Below, piece by piece: positions 51,758 to 63,849 of a stretch of DNA of 64,000 nt (positions are counted from its first letter, which is position 1; each line of letters begins with the position of its first letter). The notes below the pieces were generated by a model. It worked only from the letters and a program-made list of their open reading frames with translations. It searched no databases and was not told where the DNA came from. The position numbers and the translations under genes were made by a program. Source of the DNA: Rhopalosiphum padi (lineage: Eukaryota; Arthropoda; Insecta; Hemiptera; Aphididae); assembly GCF_020882245.1 (NCBI RefSeq), contig NC_083597.1, positions 73,324,152 through 73,388,151 on the forward strand, read 5' to 3'.

Positions 51758-52195
51758 CAGTGGCGTAACTATACATGATGGTGAGGCACGGCAATGCCCC
51801 AGGGTCCTGAGCTTGGAGGGCCTTCGACCTTCGTAAATACAATTTATATAGGTATACAAAAATTTGAATTTTATTTTAAAATTCACGTGATAGTGTTATA
51901 TAACTAATAAAACTGTAAAACATATCATATTTCACATGGCCGGGCTTTTATATTATTAATTGAAATATATAACAACGAAAAATGAATCAACGAGGTACAT
52001 TAAACTTTATTTTATTAGTATGAGTGTATGGCAGTACTGTAAGACATAATACGCATAATATAAAATTTAATAAATTAAATAATCTATAATAATAAAAAAT
52101 ATTGTTTTTTTTTTTAATTTAAAAATTGATGAATTTTGGAGGCTAACACTTACTTGATACTGCCTTCAAGACTCCAATTAATAGTTAAGCCTCTG
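51758..52195. mobile_element. 438-bp DNA transposon remnant with 15-bp inverted ends
   Basis: The left end CAGTGGCGTAACTAT pairs with the right end, which reads in reverse complement CAGAGGCTTAACTAT (13 of 15). The left interior has a GC-richer piece (GAGGCACGGCAATGCCCCAG) typical of a repeat family with CAGTGGCGTAACTA ends that is frequent in insects. The middle is AT-rich. No matching target duplication is visible, so the boundaries are approximate. Confidence 0.5.
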
Positions 52196-52329
52196 ATTTA
52201 TTTTTTAAAATATACGTAAAAACTTATAGTTGTATCATACCTAACTATATAATATGTGTGTGATTTTAGTTTTACTTTAACTCAATGTCTTTGTCCTCGG
52301 TCTCAAATATTAACAATATCATATCATGT

Positions 52330-52951
52330 AAAGCGTTCAAGGTTTAAGATTTTATTAAAATAATTACTGGGGAATTTAAACTTTCTAATTGTCTTAGAGC
52401 AATTTTTTGTTTACTTTTCAGGCCTATTGTTGAATATATAGCTCTGTTATTTGGGATCCAGAGACTGTGGAGGATTGCAAATAACTCGACGTGTCCAGCG
52501 CAGATTTCTATGCTTTGTAAAATATACCTACTGTTAATATTAATTGTAAACCTCATGACTACACTCCTATCCTCCGCTTTCTAAATTTCTCCACCTTCCA
52601 GTCGATCGTCGTCATCAACATAATACATATTTTCTTCGAAAACTTCTTTCTGGACTCTGACTATATTGACTCTGCGTTCCTCCTTGCACATATAAATATA
52701 AAGGTACCAATTCGAAACGCCTGCAATAGTTTTTATTTTCTTATACCACAATAATACTTAACCAACTACTTGAGAAACGAGCTTATCTCTAGGATGATGA
52801 GAATCGCCAATTAAAATCCGTAATTCATTTTCTAAATTATTTTGTTTAATATGTAATTTATTTCATTTAAATGTTTGTTATATACTCATACTATGCCTTT
52901 GTGTATTGGGCTCTTGCCCATAATATTACTATAAATAAATAAATAAATATA
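52330..52951 (+). mobile_element. 3' end of a dead jockey/CR1-type LINE
   Basis: Conceptual translation across frames gives the C-terminal region after reverse transcriptase. SVIWDPETVEDCK is followed by a stop, then KPHDYTPILRFLNFSTFQSI, IFFENFFLDSDYIDSAFLLA and YLTNYLRNELISRMMRIAN. These match the conserved tail of insect jockey-like LINE ORF2 proteins (HDYTPVL, LNRRIANE-type motifs). Several stops and at least one frameshift show decay. The element ends with TTGGGCTCTTGCCCATAATA and a (TAAA)n tail, the usual 3' terminus. The 5' end is lost, consistent with target-primed truncation. Confidence 0.8.
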
Positions 52952-52954
52952 GGC

Positions 52955-54161
52955 ACATAACATATACTAATATATTCTTACGATAACATAATATAGTACC
53001 TAATCTATTGCCAGTGCATTTTTTGTAATGCGTTTTTATAAATATATTATTACGCGTTACCTCTTCTATTATATACAACGCCGTGGTTTAGTCAGTTTTG
53101 TAAAATGTTTTGTATGTGCGTGGTTGTATAACCGAAAAGGATTAGCGCACTTCACGGTATTCTTCGTTTGTAGTTGGTCTGTGTGAGATTATGACGCACT
53201 TTGTAACATGCCAATCCACTTTGCCACGATGTAATTCAAATACGTTTAATTGTAGGTACATAATATTATGTTACTTTAAAATAACAAATATATAATTTAT
53301 TTTTATGATTTAGGCATAGGTATATATTTTGATAGAAATATAATAATACACCGTTTTTAAAATGCATGGTTAACACTAATATCTATCGAAAAATTGAAAC
53401 CAGTAAATAATTTTAGAACAGTTCATTTGAAGCCCACATAGCACAAACATTCCATAAAATGTCCAATTTAACAGAATATTTCAGTTGAAGGATAAAATAA
53501 ATAACCATCATGTATATTATTATTCATGTGTACATAATAATATAAAAATAACGAATAACGATAGGTATGTCCATTTTATTTAATGTTTAACCTAATAAAT
53601 TCTAATTTATCGCGTTTAAAATACGATATTATGACAAATAAATAAATACATTTATGTAATTTTAATAATAAAACATGCATGCTGTCGACACATGTAAGTA
53701 TATATGTAACAAACTAAAGCTTGTGATATTTTTAAACACAAGAAATTAAAAAGTTATAGATCCAACGTGATGATAAATATAAGTATTATATGGGTGCATT
53801 GTGCATGTTACTTTTTTATGTTATACCTACGTATATGGTAACTTTAGGTACGTGCAAAGATAATATTATTATATAATTAACTGACGATGTGAGACGTGTC
53901 AAAGAGTAATCAATGTAATATAATTGCATTTGGTATATGTACATGATGCACATGTACGATATTACGAGAGACAGAGTAGATAATAAACTGTTAAGGGAGT
54001 AGCAATAATATAGTAAACGAAATAATAGCGTATACATTATGTATAGGTATAGCAGGTATACCTACCAATATACATATATATGATCGGAGTGTTCACAGGC
54101 CATGTAATAAAAAATTATAGTATAGTGAATACTGCACACGCGTGGCTGTAGACTACAAATG

Positions 54162-54193
<32 letters not shown>

Positions 54194-57100
54194 CTAATAA
54201 TAACAATGTACAACGAAAGGATCTGTTTGATGTTTGCATATAATAAAATATCATACGGTGTATTGTGTAAATATATGCGTGCGCATCGGTGCAGATTCGG
54301 GCCGATAGCCAATATTTTTCGATTTATGAATATAAATGCTTGTATACGGTGTACCTGATGCGGTGGATCATTTATATATATATTCAGACTATTCAGTGTT
54401 GGAGGGACAGGGGTTTATACTTTTCGATATTTTTGGCATAATATAATACGTGTAGCGTATACCCAAAGAAAAAATTGGAAACCGTCGGTTCCCGTTCAAT
54501 AATATACATTATCATATAGTAAGTATGATGCGTATGTATGCAATATTATATTATGTAGAATATGCCAACCACCGCCATCATAATAAAAATTAATTATAAG
54601 AATTTATTGAATTTTTATATACGTGAACCTTGTTGGTATAAATGGTAGTAATGGTACGATCAATGTTTAACATTATTATAGGTTGGTATATTTGGCTGCA
54701 TATTATGAACCGAATTTAGTAAGGAATGTGCATATTTGATTTTAAATCACAAACATTTAAAGTATATATTATGTTTATAGTAAAATCATTAGTTTTACTT
54801 TTCCTAGAGAAAAAAATTATATTTGTTGTTTCCGTGAAACTTGTCGAATAATCGAATAAGGGATCTGACCAACGACCAGTATTATAAGTACTTTTTATAC
54901 AAAATACGTTTTTCGTGTACTAGTTTTAGGGATCAATTCAAATAACACCGAACTGGTCAACATCAGAGAAATATTTGATTGAATAAATTCTCTGAAATTT
55001 ATTGGACATTTTGAAAAAAAATGTAAATATCTATAAAGTTTATGATTGTGGACTGTGATGGTTAATCACATACTTATTTTAACAGTGCACAGTGTACCTA
55101 TACGAGTATATAATACATAATATATCATTATAGTATAAGAACATCTTTTATGTTGAACGACCAATGACAATAACAGGATTTCACTCTGTCTGTATAATAT
55201 ATTTTTAGAAAACACAATATAGAATACTATAATACCTATTATGAGAATTTTGTAATTTCATTTTATCAACACCGAATTCCCAATAAGTGAATTATAATAC
55301 ATCACATAAGCTTGTTGAACGCAATTATGATTTTCAATAAACTAATTCATACAAGCTAAATAATATTATAATTGCAGATTCCATGCTATTCCAGAGGTCT
55401 AAATGGTCTAATGTATGCCCAACATTACAATTTTATAAATTAAACAAGATGGGGGTTAAAACATTTTTATTTTTTACATTATTGCAAATTTTAAGACATT
55501 AAAAAGATTGTACACACTAAACGCTGTAAGTTTATTAATAAATATTAAATACACATAGATAAGGAAATATTTTACGAAACTATTACTTAGTCTAGATTAA
55601 AAATTAAATAATATATTCATATTCAGTAGGAAGTTTAGATATTATAAGGTAGAAATAAATAATAACAAAATGATGAATTATCAGACATTATAATAGGTAT
55701 ATGGTCATTGAAAGTAGGTAGGTACATAGAATTAATGAATAAGACAATAAGTTATTATGTCACAGTTATATTTTTAATTTTAATAAAAACTACAGTAATT
55801 AAAGTTTAACAAGTATAATTCAAAATAGCTTACTGTAAGAATTTTTTTTTTTTGAAAATCCTTTGAAAATTTTATTACCCCTAATATAAATAGGATGACT
55901 CATTGAAATTCTAAGAATTAATTATATTCAAGTTTCCAATCGATATACGAGTTAAATGAAACTCTTTTATATTTTCTTAGTGACAAAAAAAGAGATATAA
56001 ATACCAACTCTTTTGCAATGACTTTCGGATAAAACAAGTGCGAATAATTATTAAATAATATACTAACCATTTGACAATAATTATTATTAAAACACAACAA
56101 TGACTTAAATGTAAAAACATTATAATGTATTGAATAATTTCAATTTAAACCAAATTTAAAAATTGAATGATCTAACGACGGTTAAGTTAGGTTCAGTAGT
56201 TTAGTTAAACATATAAATTATTTATTAATTATTATAATTATATAATCTATCCCCTGGGTCATTCGGGGATATATTGAACATATTATAATATATAATATAT
56301 ATCACGGAATCTGATTTCGAAATTTTATTTCTGCAGGTTCTCGCTCTGTGGTTTATGTGAAATAAATTGGGATAACATTTTAGGATTTCGCTATTTCTGT
56401 GATCACCAGTATTTTTTTTTATTTAAACAAAAAGGTGTGTAAATTACACAGCCATAAAGAATATATTTAAAGTGTTTATGAACCAATCGATTTCTCCACC
56501 TGCTATAAATATATATATACATATAATATATATGTACACACACACAATAAATTCATTCCACACCGAACCATAACAGCTAGCACACGAGTAACAACATAAC
56601 TCAAAGTTATACGAACACCACGTGCGGATCTGGTGTAATAGAGTACCTGTACAAACACATACTCGTATATATGCATACAATATTCACACATATCACAGAA
56701 ATTACAAATTAATCGCAACTAGCGAGTGGAAAACCCTGAAAAAAAATTCCATTTAAATATTGTTTTTAACAAATAATGGCCAACGTTGTATGGCAATCAC
56801 TGCAGTACCTATTATTCATATAGCCCGCGTAGGTGCAGTAATATGTTGGCCATTTAATATTATAATAAGTGCACGGTGCAGTCGGGTTAACATATCTGCA
56901 TATAGTGGACTTGACACGTGCAGTGCTTGTACTACCTATACATAACAATAATCAATATTATTGTTAAACATTTTTATGTTTAAATGATTGATTCGATATA
57001 GACAATTAATTGTTTTATTATAGTCATTAATAGTGTTTTTTTTTTAGTGTATGTAATTTACAGTATAACGCTATAATAGCGAATGTCCCATCACCCATCA

Positions 57101-57300
57101 ATGGAAATTACCGCGTTAACGGCGATCGTATAATAAAATATCACATTATACAATACATAATACATAAAAGCCAAAAGGTAATGATAAAACTGACTTGTAC
57201 ACATATTATACGCGCGCATGCACATTATAATATTATATACTTGCAGTCGATCGACCGACCAACCGCGTGTACTACCTATACATAATTTTATATGGTTATA
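52955..57300. other. AT-rich intergenic DNA, no gene recognised
   Basis: Only short frames are present, along with an (ATA)n microsatellite at about 54168-54192. Neither strand shows an exon-like segment with a known domain. Confidence 0.5.
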
Positions 57301-57314
57301 TACTTTTATATATA

Positions 57315-57611
57315 CAGGGTGATTCTTATACCGAACAACGTTCATTATCACCTTAGCTTATAAAGTTATAGCACACAAACTACTCGTTTGAATTTCAAAC
57401 CTAACCGTTTCAATTTTTATGTATCAAAATACTCCGAAGAACATTCTGTTTCAAAGCATGAAATTAAAATGTTGTATGTTGTTCAAAAAAATAAAAAATC
57501 TTGAACAACCATAACGATAAAAAATATTGTTTTATTTCCACTGGAAAATATTTTTAAAAACGTTAATAGATTTCAAAATAATAAGTGGTGTTCTATTAAA
57601 GAATCACACAA
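57315..57611. mobile_element. 297-bp MITE, TA-flanked, CAGGGTGATTC end
   Basis: The left end CAGGGTGATTCTTATA pairs with the right end, which reads in reverse complement TTGTGTGATTCTTTAATA. TA lies on both sides (57313-57314 and 57612-57613). CAGGGTGATTC is a terminus seen on many insect repeat copies. The interior is noncoding. Confidence 0.55.
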
Positions 57612-57825
57612 TATAATTTAATATAATAATATATATAAATGCATATATGCATTCAATAAACGTGCCGTTATAATATATTTCCACCACCCACGTATTATAA
57701 CTATAGTCTATATAGGTACTTGTACATATATTTATGTACAATATTTATAAATATATATATATATATATTATTGTAACGTGATTTATTTGTGAACACTAAC
57801 GTACACATACACTCACACTTATATA

Positions 57826-57933
57826 CAGGGTGGTTTTTGTACTCGTACTTAGCCGCGCCCACCTACTATATTTAATACCTATATGGCTATACATTACCTA
57901 TATAAAGTCTACTATAACGCGACCCACCTTCTG
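57826..57933. mobile_element. 108-bp inverted-repeat element, TA-flanked
   Basis: CAGGGTGG at the left pairs with CCACCTTCTG at the right (reverse complement CAGAAGGTGG, two extra bases). Both outer sides read TATA. The left end resembles that of the element at 57315, in the same orientation and 511 bp away. It may be a relative or a short deletion derivative. Confidence 0.4.
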
Positions 57934-57939
57934 TATATA

Positions 57940-60700
57940 ATTTATAACTGACATAGCATTATTATACCCATATAGGTTAAATATACCTACCCAAATACCG
58001 ACAGAATTTAATAATATTGGATATTTTTAAATATATTTATAAATTATTAATTAATCATATAAGATTTTAAATAAAACATTAAATAACATTATTATAAACA
58101 TTTTTTTCATATTTGCTCGAAATTTTTAATTTATACCTAAATCAAAAAATAATTAAAATAATACATTTGTAGTAAAAGCGTCGTGCAACTCTTTGATAAA
58201 CAGGACACAGCATTATAGCGATCATTATCAACAATTAATTAGGGTCTGGAAAAAAGATGTGGTTGTTATTTGGAAATGGATTTACCTACCAGCATTTACA
58301 TATTTTCGTTTGCACAGACTGAGAAATAATTATGTATAGCACCCGGCACCGCGTATTTTAAAAATGTGTACAAAAATATTACTATTTTATGATGAAAACA
58401 TGATACGTGCAACTATAGTAGTGACATTTTAAATTTTCCGATTTTTTTAATATATTTTTTCCGTTTGATGAGTGTTTGAGATTTTCAGCACTAATAATAG
58501 TTTATTAAATGTTAGTTTGATTAGTCTGTATGTTTGTATTTTTTAACCTCCTGTGAGGAATTTTTTTTCTATAGGTTGCTCATATAGGTGGGTTCATATA
58601 CATTACCGAGAATTGTTTGACTTTGATTGGTATTTTTTTGTATTGTTGTGTGTGAACAAAGCTTTGGCACTGTTTGTTTTTCATAAATACGCATTTCGCT
58701 GGAAAATCGGTTTTGTGGTTCTACGAATACAATACACATACTTCATATACACTCCAAATAATATTGGATTTACCAGACATTTTGATAATCTTGTTTGTTG
58801 CACCGACGTGATATACTTAAAAGAGTTAAGACTTAACTTGGTACATAGGTACAATGTTCACGTGTACTATCTTGCATGTTTCTAACTTTCTAAGACATTT
58901 TTGTTTCAATTTTTCATTAAATTTTTATTGCTATATTTGATAGGTAACTATTAATATAACTTTTATCAATCAGGTACTTGAGACTAATTAGAATAAATTA
59001 TAAAAATATTTAAATTATATAATATTAATAATTTTATTATTCAGCTTATTATGATATATTTTAATATTTAATATTTATATAATATAATATATATTAAGTG
59101 TACACCAAATGATCGAATGATGGAACAAACATAAAACAACAGCTGGATCTTATCCAACTCAATTCAGTAACAAAAATTAAAAATAATAGGTAGGTAGTAG
59201 GTACTAGGAACCAAGTATAGGTTGTTAGTCACATCCTTCGTATCATAGAACAATCAATTTCATTTGTAGATCAATAGTACCATTGATTATAGAAAAGCTA
59301 GTTTATTACATCATCATTGATAGTAGTATACCTATTATTAGTATTATTGTATACATACATAAATAATGATATCATCAAAAATGTATAATAGCGTCTAAGT
59401 AAAAATTGGTTTAATATAAAATACTTATTTTTTTTTTATTTTTATTTCACTTTGTAAAATAACAAAAAAAAATATTTAATAAATAATATTCTTTAGTTTT
59501 TACATTATTCAGAAAAAAAAAGTTATAAAAAGTATACAATTGTGATGTTAATAATTAATAAGACTATTATAGAACAATAGTGAATTGTACTTTTGCATTA
59601 ATAATTTTAATAAAACAATTATAATCTAATGTTTTATTTTTTATTACAACTGAAAAAAATTAATACATTAGTGTTTTTAAGTATATGCAAACTTCATTAA
59701 AATAGTTAGTAAAAAATGTTTCTCAAAAAACAAATTCACCTAATTATTTTGATGTAATATATTAATATGTATTTAAGTATATACGTATACAATTATGATA
59801 TTGTACTATCAAATATTAACTTACGATTTCTACATGACACTGTATTATCTTACATAATACATATAATTATAACTTGGGTATAGTGGTATACTTGAATAAA
59901 AGTTGAAAGTTAAAAATGTATATGTAATCTAAATAATTAATAGAATGAACACTATATTTTATAGTATTTAAAATTGTTATTACAATTTGTAGTCGTATAA
60001 AAAATATAATTTTTTTTTACACGGCTTTTTCAAATGCATAATATGCCAATATAGTTTTTGTTAATTAAGAGCTGTGTTACTCGCATTTACATTATAATGT
60101 ATTTCGGTTTAAAGTTTAAATTGTAAATAATAAAATTATTAAAAAATAAATATTGATGTTTTTCAGAATAAACGTAACATATGATTTAATATGACATCAA
60201 ACAAATCTACCTACCTATCCTCTTAATATTAACTTTAAAATCTTTAAATGTGTATCTTTCAAGTTGTATAATGTAGATATCCACCTATTTATACAATATA
60301 TCCAATCAAATCAATACATATATCATATATATCATATATACATTTATAATGTATTATCGACCAAAATATTATAGTTACAAAACGCAAATAGTAAATATGG
60401 AAAATGTCCATTATTTACCAGTACCGTTGTACCAATAACGACCATAACAGTATATATTATCTTAAATTCTGTGGTTTGTGAACACTTCCAGCAATATTTC
60501 ATCTATAGTTAAAATTTGAAGTTCCAAAACAGTATTTTCTAAGGTTTTCCCTAAGTACCTGATTGTCAGTCAGACGATTCGGAGTTATTTTAAGGAACAT
60601 AGATTTTAGCTTTCCGGAAATGTAGTATTGTTATTGTTGGCTAATTTTTAGAATGGTTAATAGATAATATTTATATTGTTACAATATAATAATTCTATTT
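57940..60700. other. AT-rich intergenic DNA upstream of the AFG2A-like gene
   Basis: Poly(A)/poly(T) and TA-rich sequence. A 110-codon frame at 58553-58885 (+) is Tyr/Phe/Val-rich and has no domain, no initiation context and no splice support. I read it as chance. Nothing else is recognised. Confidence 0.5.
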
Positions 60701-60719
60701 TTGGCGTCTTAGGTGTAAC

Positions 60720-60957
60720 CGTTTTTAAGACCTCAAAAAATACACGAGCCACGGCTAGGGGCCACACTGTGCGACACTCGTGAGTTTTGATCAGTTTTCG
60801 AGGTTCGGGTGATAAACGGACGGGAGAGTGTATGGTTTAGTTCAAAATTCGAATTCAAAAATCAACACAGGCTACGGACGTCGTTCACTCGTTCGGTGAT
60901 TCGACTGCAGTCTTCTTCTTTCCGCAACCACCTGCTTTAAATCGCAGACGGTTCAAG
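60720..60957 (+). promoter_or_regulatory. promoter / 5' UTR of the AFG2A-like gene
   Basis: Composition shifts from AT-rich to mixed and CpG-containing just before the start codon. There is no TATA box. TCAGTT at 60791-60796 fits the arthropod initiator TCAGTY and would place +1 at 60793, giving a 165-nt 5' UTR. GGACG at 60818 resembles a downstream promoter element but is two bases off the strict position. A TATA-less promoter suits a housekeeping gene. Confidence 0.35.
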
Positions 60958-61147
60958 ATGACGAAACCTAGGCGTTCGGTCGGGCCTGCCTTCAAGTACC
61001 GCACGTGCGACAATTGCATGTCGACGTTATACTTCACGGATTTGGAAACCCATTTCACTGATCACTGTCCGCCGAACACATCGAATTGGGCCCAGGCGTT
61101 CGTCAACGATCATTGTCTTTACTCGTACGCCAAGCTGTACACGAAAG
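60958..61147 (+). CDS. AFG2A/SPATA5-like AAA ATPase, exon 1
   Basis: Residues 1-63 plus one base. ATG at 60958 is preceded by AAG (A at -3) and follows the promoter-like segment. The peptide is basic at first and then has C17-X2-C20-X11-H32-X3-H36-C37, a possible zinc-binding cluster. The exon ends AAAG|GTACGA, phase 1. A plausible downstream ATG in this frame is at codon 21, but the conserved-looking cluster would be split, so I keep the first ATG. The exon is assigned to this gene by its phase match to exon 2 and the lack of any other reading. Family proteins act in cytoplasmic pre-60S ribosome maturation. Confidence 0.75.
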
Positions 61148-61295
61148 GTACGAGACGTTTGTGTATTTATTCGTACGCAGCACGGTACGTCATGTGCGGT
61201 CTTCTACAACGCAATACAATATTATTACTTATCAATATCAAGTTTTGGATAAACCTTTAGTTGATTTGATGTTCAACGTGCGATAATGTTTACAG

Positions 61296-61469
61296 ATGAC
61301 GAATACATGGTGGGCAATGACAATGTGGTCGTGCCGATTGCTGCGATTCAGTTGTGCGGCTTTGTGCTCGGCGAACCAGTCGTCGTGAGATGTGGGAACA
61401 AGACTTTTGTCAAACACATCTGGCCTTCGGATGATTTGCCACTGTCGAGTGTATATTTCTCCAAAGAAG
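61296..61469 (+). CDS. AFG2A/SPATA5-like AAA ATPase, exon 2 (N-domain)
   Basis: Residues 64-121 plus one base. The acceptor TTTACAG precedes 61296, and joining to exon 1 completes Asp64. The segment LCGFVLGEPVVVRCGNKTF followed by HIWPSDDLPLS resembles the start of the Cdc48-type N-domain of SPATA5/AFG2A proteins, where a LG-x-PV-x-V strand and a WP-x-x-x-LP strand occur. The exon ends GAAG|GTTGAA, phase 1, and reading through would stop at once (TGA 61472-61474). The next intron is 1056 nt. Confidence 0.8.
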
Positions 61470-62525
61470 GTTGAATGATTATATCCATAGGCACAACTAG
61501 GGTGTCATTATTGGGGAGGTTAGATTTGTTTTAATACAGCATACCTGATGGTTCACTTCCTTTAACTACAAAAATTAATTATTATGTATTATTATACCAC
61601 AATTCACAAAAAAAAAACAATACATAAATCATTTTAAAAATATATATCTGCTCCTTATGATATAATAAAAATAAATCAATCATTGCTTTAGTTTCCAGAC
61701 TACGAGTTTTGTCTGTTTTGATATTCGATATAATATATTCAATGATAAATTTGAAAATTGCTTGTATTTAATTACTGTTCTTGGCCAATTTTTTATTTGT
61801 AGCTTAGAAATAGCAACCTTTCACATTTTTCTAAACTAACTAGAATATGAAACTTACTTTTTGCAATTCATGATTTATATTGAATATTCATCTTCAGTAA
61901 TGACTTGTTTAATATCATTGATATCAAACTATCTTAAATAGTTGGCAATTTTTGACCATAAATATTGCTGATTTTGAACAATCTATTGATATATGCATAA
62001 CATTTTTAAAATAAAATAACAAATATAAAATTAATTATTAAGTTTTTAAACAAAATTGCCAAGACCATGGTCACCATATTATAATGTTTTTCTTTTCATT
62101 GTCATCACTGTTTTACATGTTAAAATAATAAACAAGTTTACCAAAATACTACACTTTGTGTACAATTAGCATAGTCCACAATCATGAATCATGATTGTCG
62201 TGTGTCTAATGCCTAACAACTATGAACTTCAAAATATAAACGTGGGCCATTTATTGTATTATCAAACAGTATAAACAGATCAAATAACTAAAATATGATT
62301 AATCAATTAAAGATTTTTTTGTTTGAAAAAAAATTCAAAAGGTTCCATTTTTCATAATAATTAAATGACTATCACTAATTTTTTATTCCATTATATTTTT
62401 GGGGATGTTGAGCTAAGCCTCCTCTATCGCCGACCTAATTGCGCCTATGATTATACCGCAACTTTATGATTAAATTGTTTGCTGTTTGTTTTATCACTTA
62501 CATATATTTTTTTTTGTTCTTATAG
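61470..62525 (+). other. intron 2 of the AFG2A-like gene
   Basis: A 1,056-nt AT-rich interval between GAAG|GTTGAA and TTGTTCTTATAG|TA, phase 1. No exon or transposon end was recognised inside. The other introns seen are much shorter (148, 67, 68 and 80 nt). Confidence 0.7.
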
Positions 62526-62975
62526 TATTGACAGATGAATTAGATCAATTGGAATATGTTTCTGTGGAGCGATTTAAGATTCCACCTAGTGAAGCTCAAA
62601 ACATTGAAATTCGTTTATCTGATGACAATCAATTACCAGATGGAGAATTTATACAGCACTTATTAACTCATATTTCTAATAAATATGAAGGGCGTATCAT
62701 CAAACCTTCAGATTTTTTATGTTTCGATTTTTATGGACGTAGTCTCACTTTAGAAGTATCTAAAATTTGTACTTTTCCTATTGTCGATTTGAACGAACAA
62801 ATGCAAACTATGAATATAAACAATGAACAATTTTATCATATTTCGGGCTCTACTACATGGAATATAATAAATGACCTTAACAAAAATAATATAACTTACC
62901 CAGTATCGAATGTTGGTGGATTATCTAATATTTACGAAAAAGTAATGAATGTAATACAGAAATCAAAATATCAAA
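62526..62975 (+). CDS. AFG2A/SPATA5-like AAA ATPase, exon 3
   Basis: Residues 122-271 plus one base. The acceptor TTCTTATAG gives Val122 at the junction. The exon carries the rest of the N-domain and the linker into the first AAA module, including NVGGLSNIYEKV (250-261). There GG (252-253) corresponds to the family IGGL motif that opens D1. The exon ends CAAA|GTAAGC, phase 1. Reading through gives a stop 41 bases on (63014-63016), so the donor is needed. Confidence 0.85.
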
Positions 62976-63042
62976 GTAAGCTAATGTTAAGTTATGTAAT
63001 AAAACCAAATTACTAAATATTTATTAAGTAGATTATTTTTAG

Positions 63043-63418
63043 ATGTTTGCGGTTTTCTTTTACATGGTATTTCTGGAACTGGAAAAACATTATTAGCAAA
63101 AACTATAGCTTATTCATTGAAAAGACATGTGGTCGAAATTAAAGGTTGGGAAATTCTAAGCAAGATTTATGGACAGTCTGAAGCAAAATTAAAACTTTTC
63201 TTTGAAGAAGCAATCATTAATTCTCCTAGTGTCATCCTAATTGATAGGTTAGAAACATTAAGCAAATCAAATGAATCTTCAGACCTTGAAAGAAGGATTA
63301 TAAACACTCTTCAAACTATGTTTGATTTGTTAAGATCAACCAAACATAATGGAATAGCTATTATCGGTACTACTTGCAATTTGAGTTCTGTCGATAACAA
63401 TTTACGCAGACCAGGAAG
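63043..63418 (+). CDS. AFG2A/SPATA5-like AAA ATPase, exon 4 (D1 ATPase core)
   Basis: Residues 272-396 plus two bases: the heart of the first ATPase domain. Walker A is GISGTGKT (280-287), intact. Pore-loop region SKIYGQSE spans 311-318. The Walker B position reads VILIDRLETL, so Asp339 is kept but the catalytic Glu is Arg340. The sensor-1 position reads GTTCNL, Cys383 in place of Asn. SRH arginines are present in LRRPGR (R394, R397). The module therefore looks able to bind nucleotide and present arginine fingers but poor at hydrolysis. The segment before Walker A is also shorter than usual (VIQKSKYQ-NVCGFLLHG). The reading frame is intact and splice sites are good (GGAAG|GTATAT), so this is not a pseudogene. 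Confidence 0.9.
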
Positions 63419-63486
63419 GTATATTGATTAAAAAAATTATTAACTCAAATTTTTTTTTTAAATTTTCATCATTTTTCAAAATTTAG

Positions 63487-63769
63487 GTTTGATTATGAGA
63501 TTGAATTACCAGTACCTAATGAATTGCAACGTAAAGATATTTTGACAAAACTGTTATCCCCTATTCAACAAGAAATAAGCGAAGAAGAAATTACTTCCAT
63601 AGCATATCGAGCTCAAGGATTTGTGGGAGCAGATTTGTTAGCCGTAGTTAACCGAGCACTAACTGAAGCAGCAATTAATAATGAAAATGCCACTTATAAG
63701 CATATGTGTACCGCTATAACCCAAATAAAACCGTCAGCCATTAAAGAAGTAATGGTTCAAGTGCCTAAT
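63487..63769 (+). CDS. AFG2A/SPATA5-like AAA ATPase, exon 5 (D1 lid)
   Basis: Residues 397-491. The junction completes Arg397, so the SRH reads RRPGRFD. YEIELPVPNELQRKDIL and AYRAQGFVGADLLAVVNRAL follow, the helical lid of D1 with the sensor-2 region GADL. AITQIKPSAIKEVMVQVPN is the linker to D2, closely like the IRPSAMREI..VPNV linker of SPATA5/AFG2A. The exon ends AAT|GTAAGT, phase 0. Confidence 0.9.
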
Positions 63770-63849
63770 GTAAGTATTTTATCTTAAATCTTTATTATTT
63801 ATTTATTATTATTTTGCCAGTGTTTTGAACTATTACATTTTTCTTATAG

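Noticed and set aside
58553..58885. 110-codon frame rich in Tyr, Phe and Val
   Set aside because: The composition matches translation of AT-rich random sequence. There is no homologous-looking motif, start context or splice support.
62976..63042. Frameshift/pseudogene explanation for the AFG2A-like gene, since exon 3 reads into a stop
   Set aside because: A good GTAAGC donor and a TTTTTAG acceptor remove 67 nt in phase 1, and all six exons stay in frame. The gene is intact as far as the window shows.
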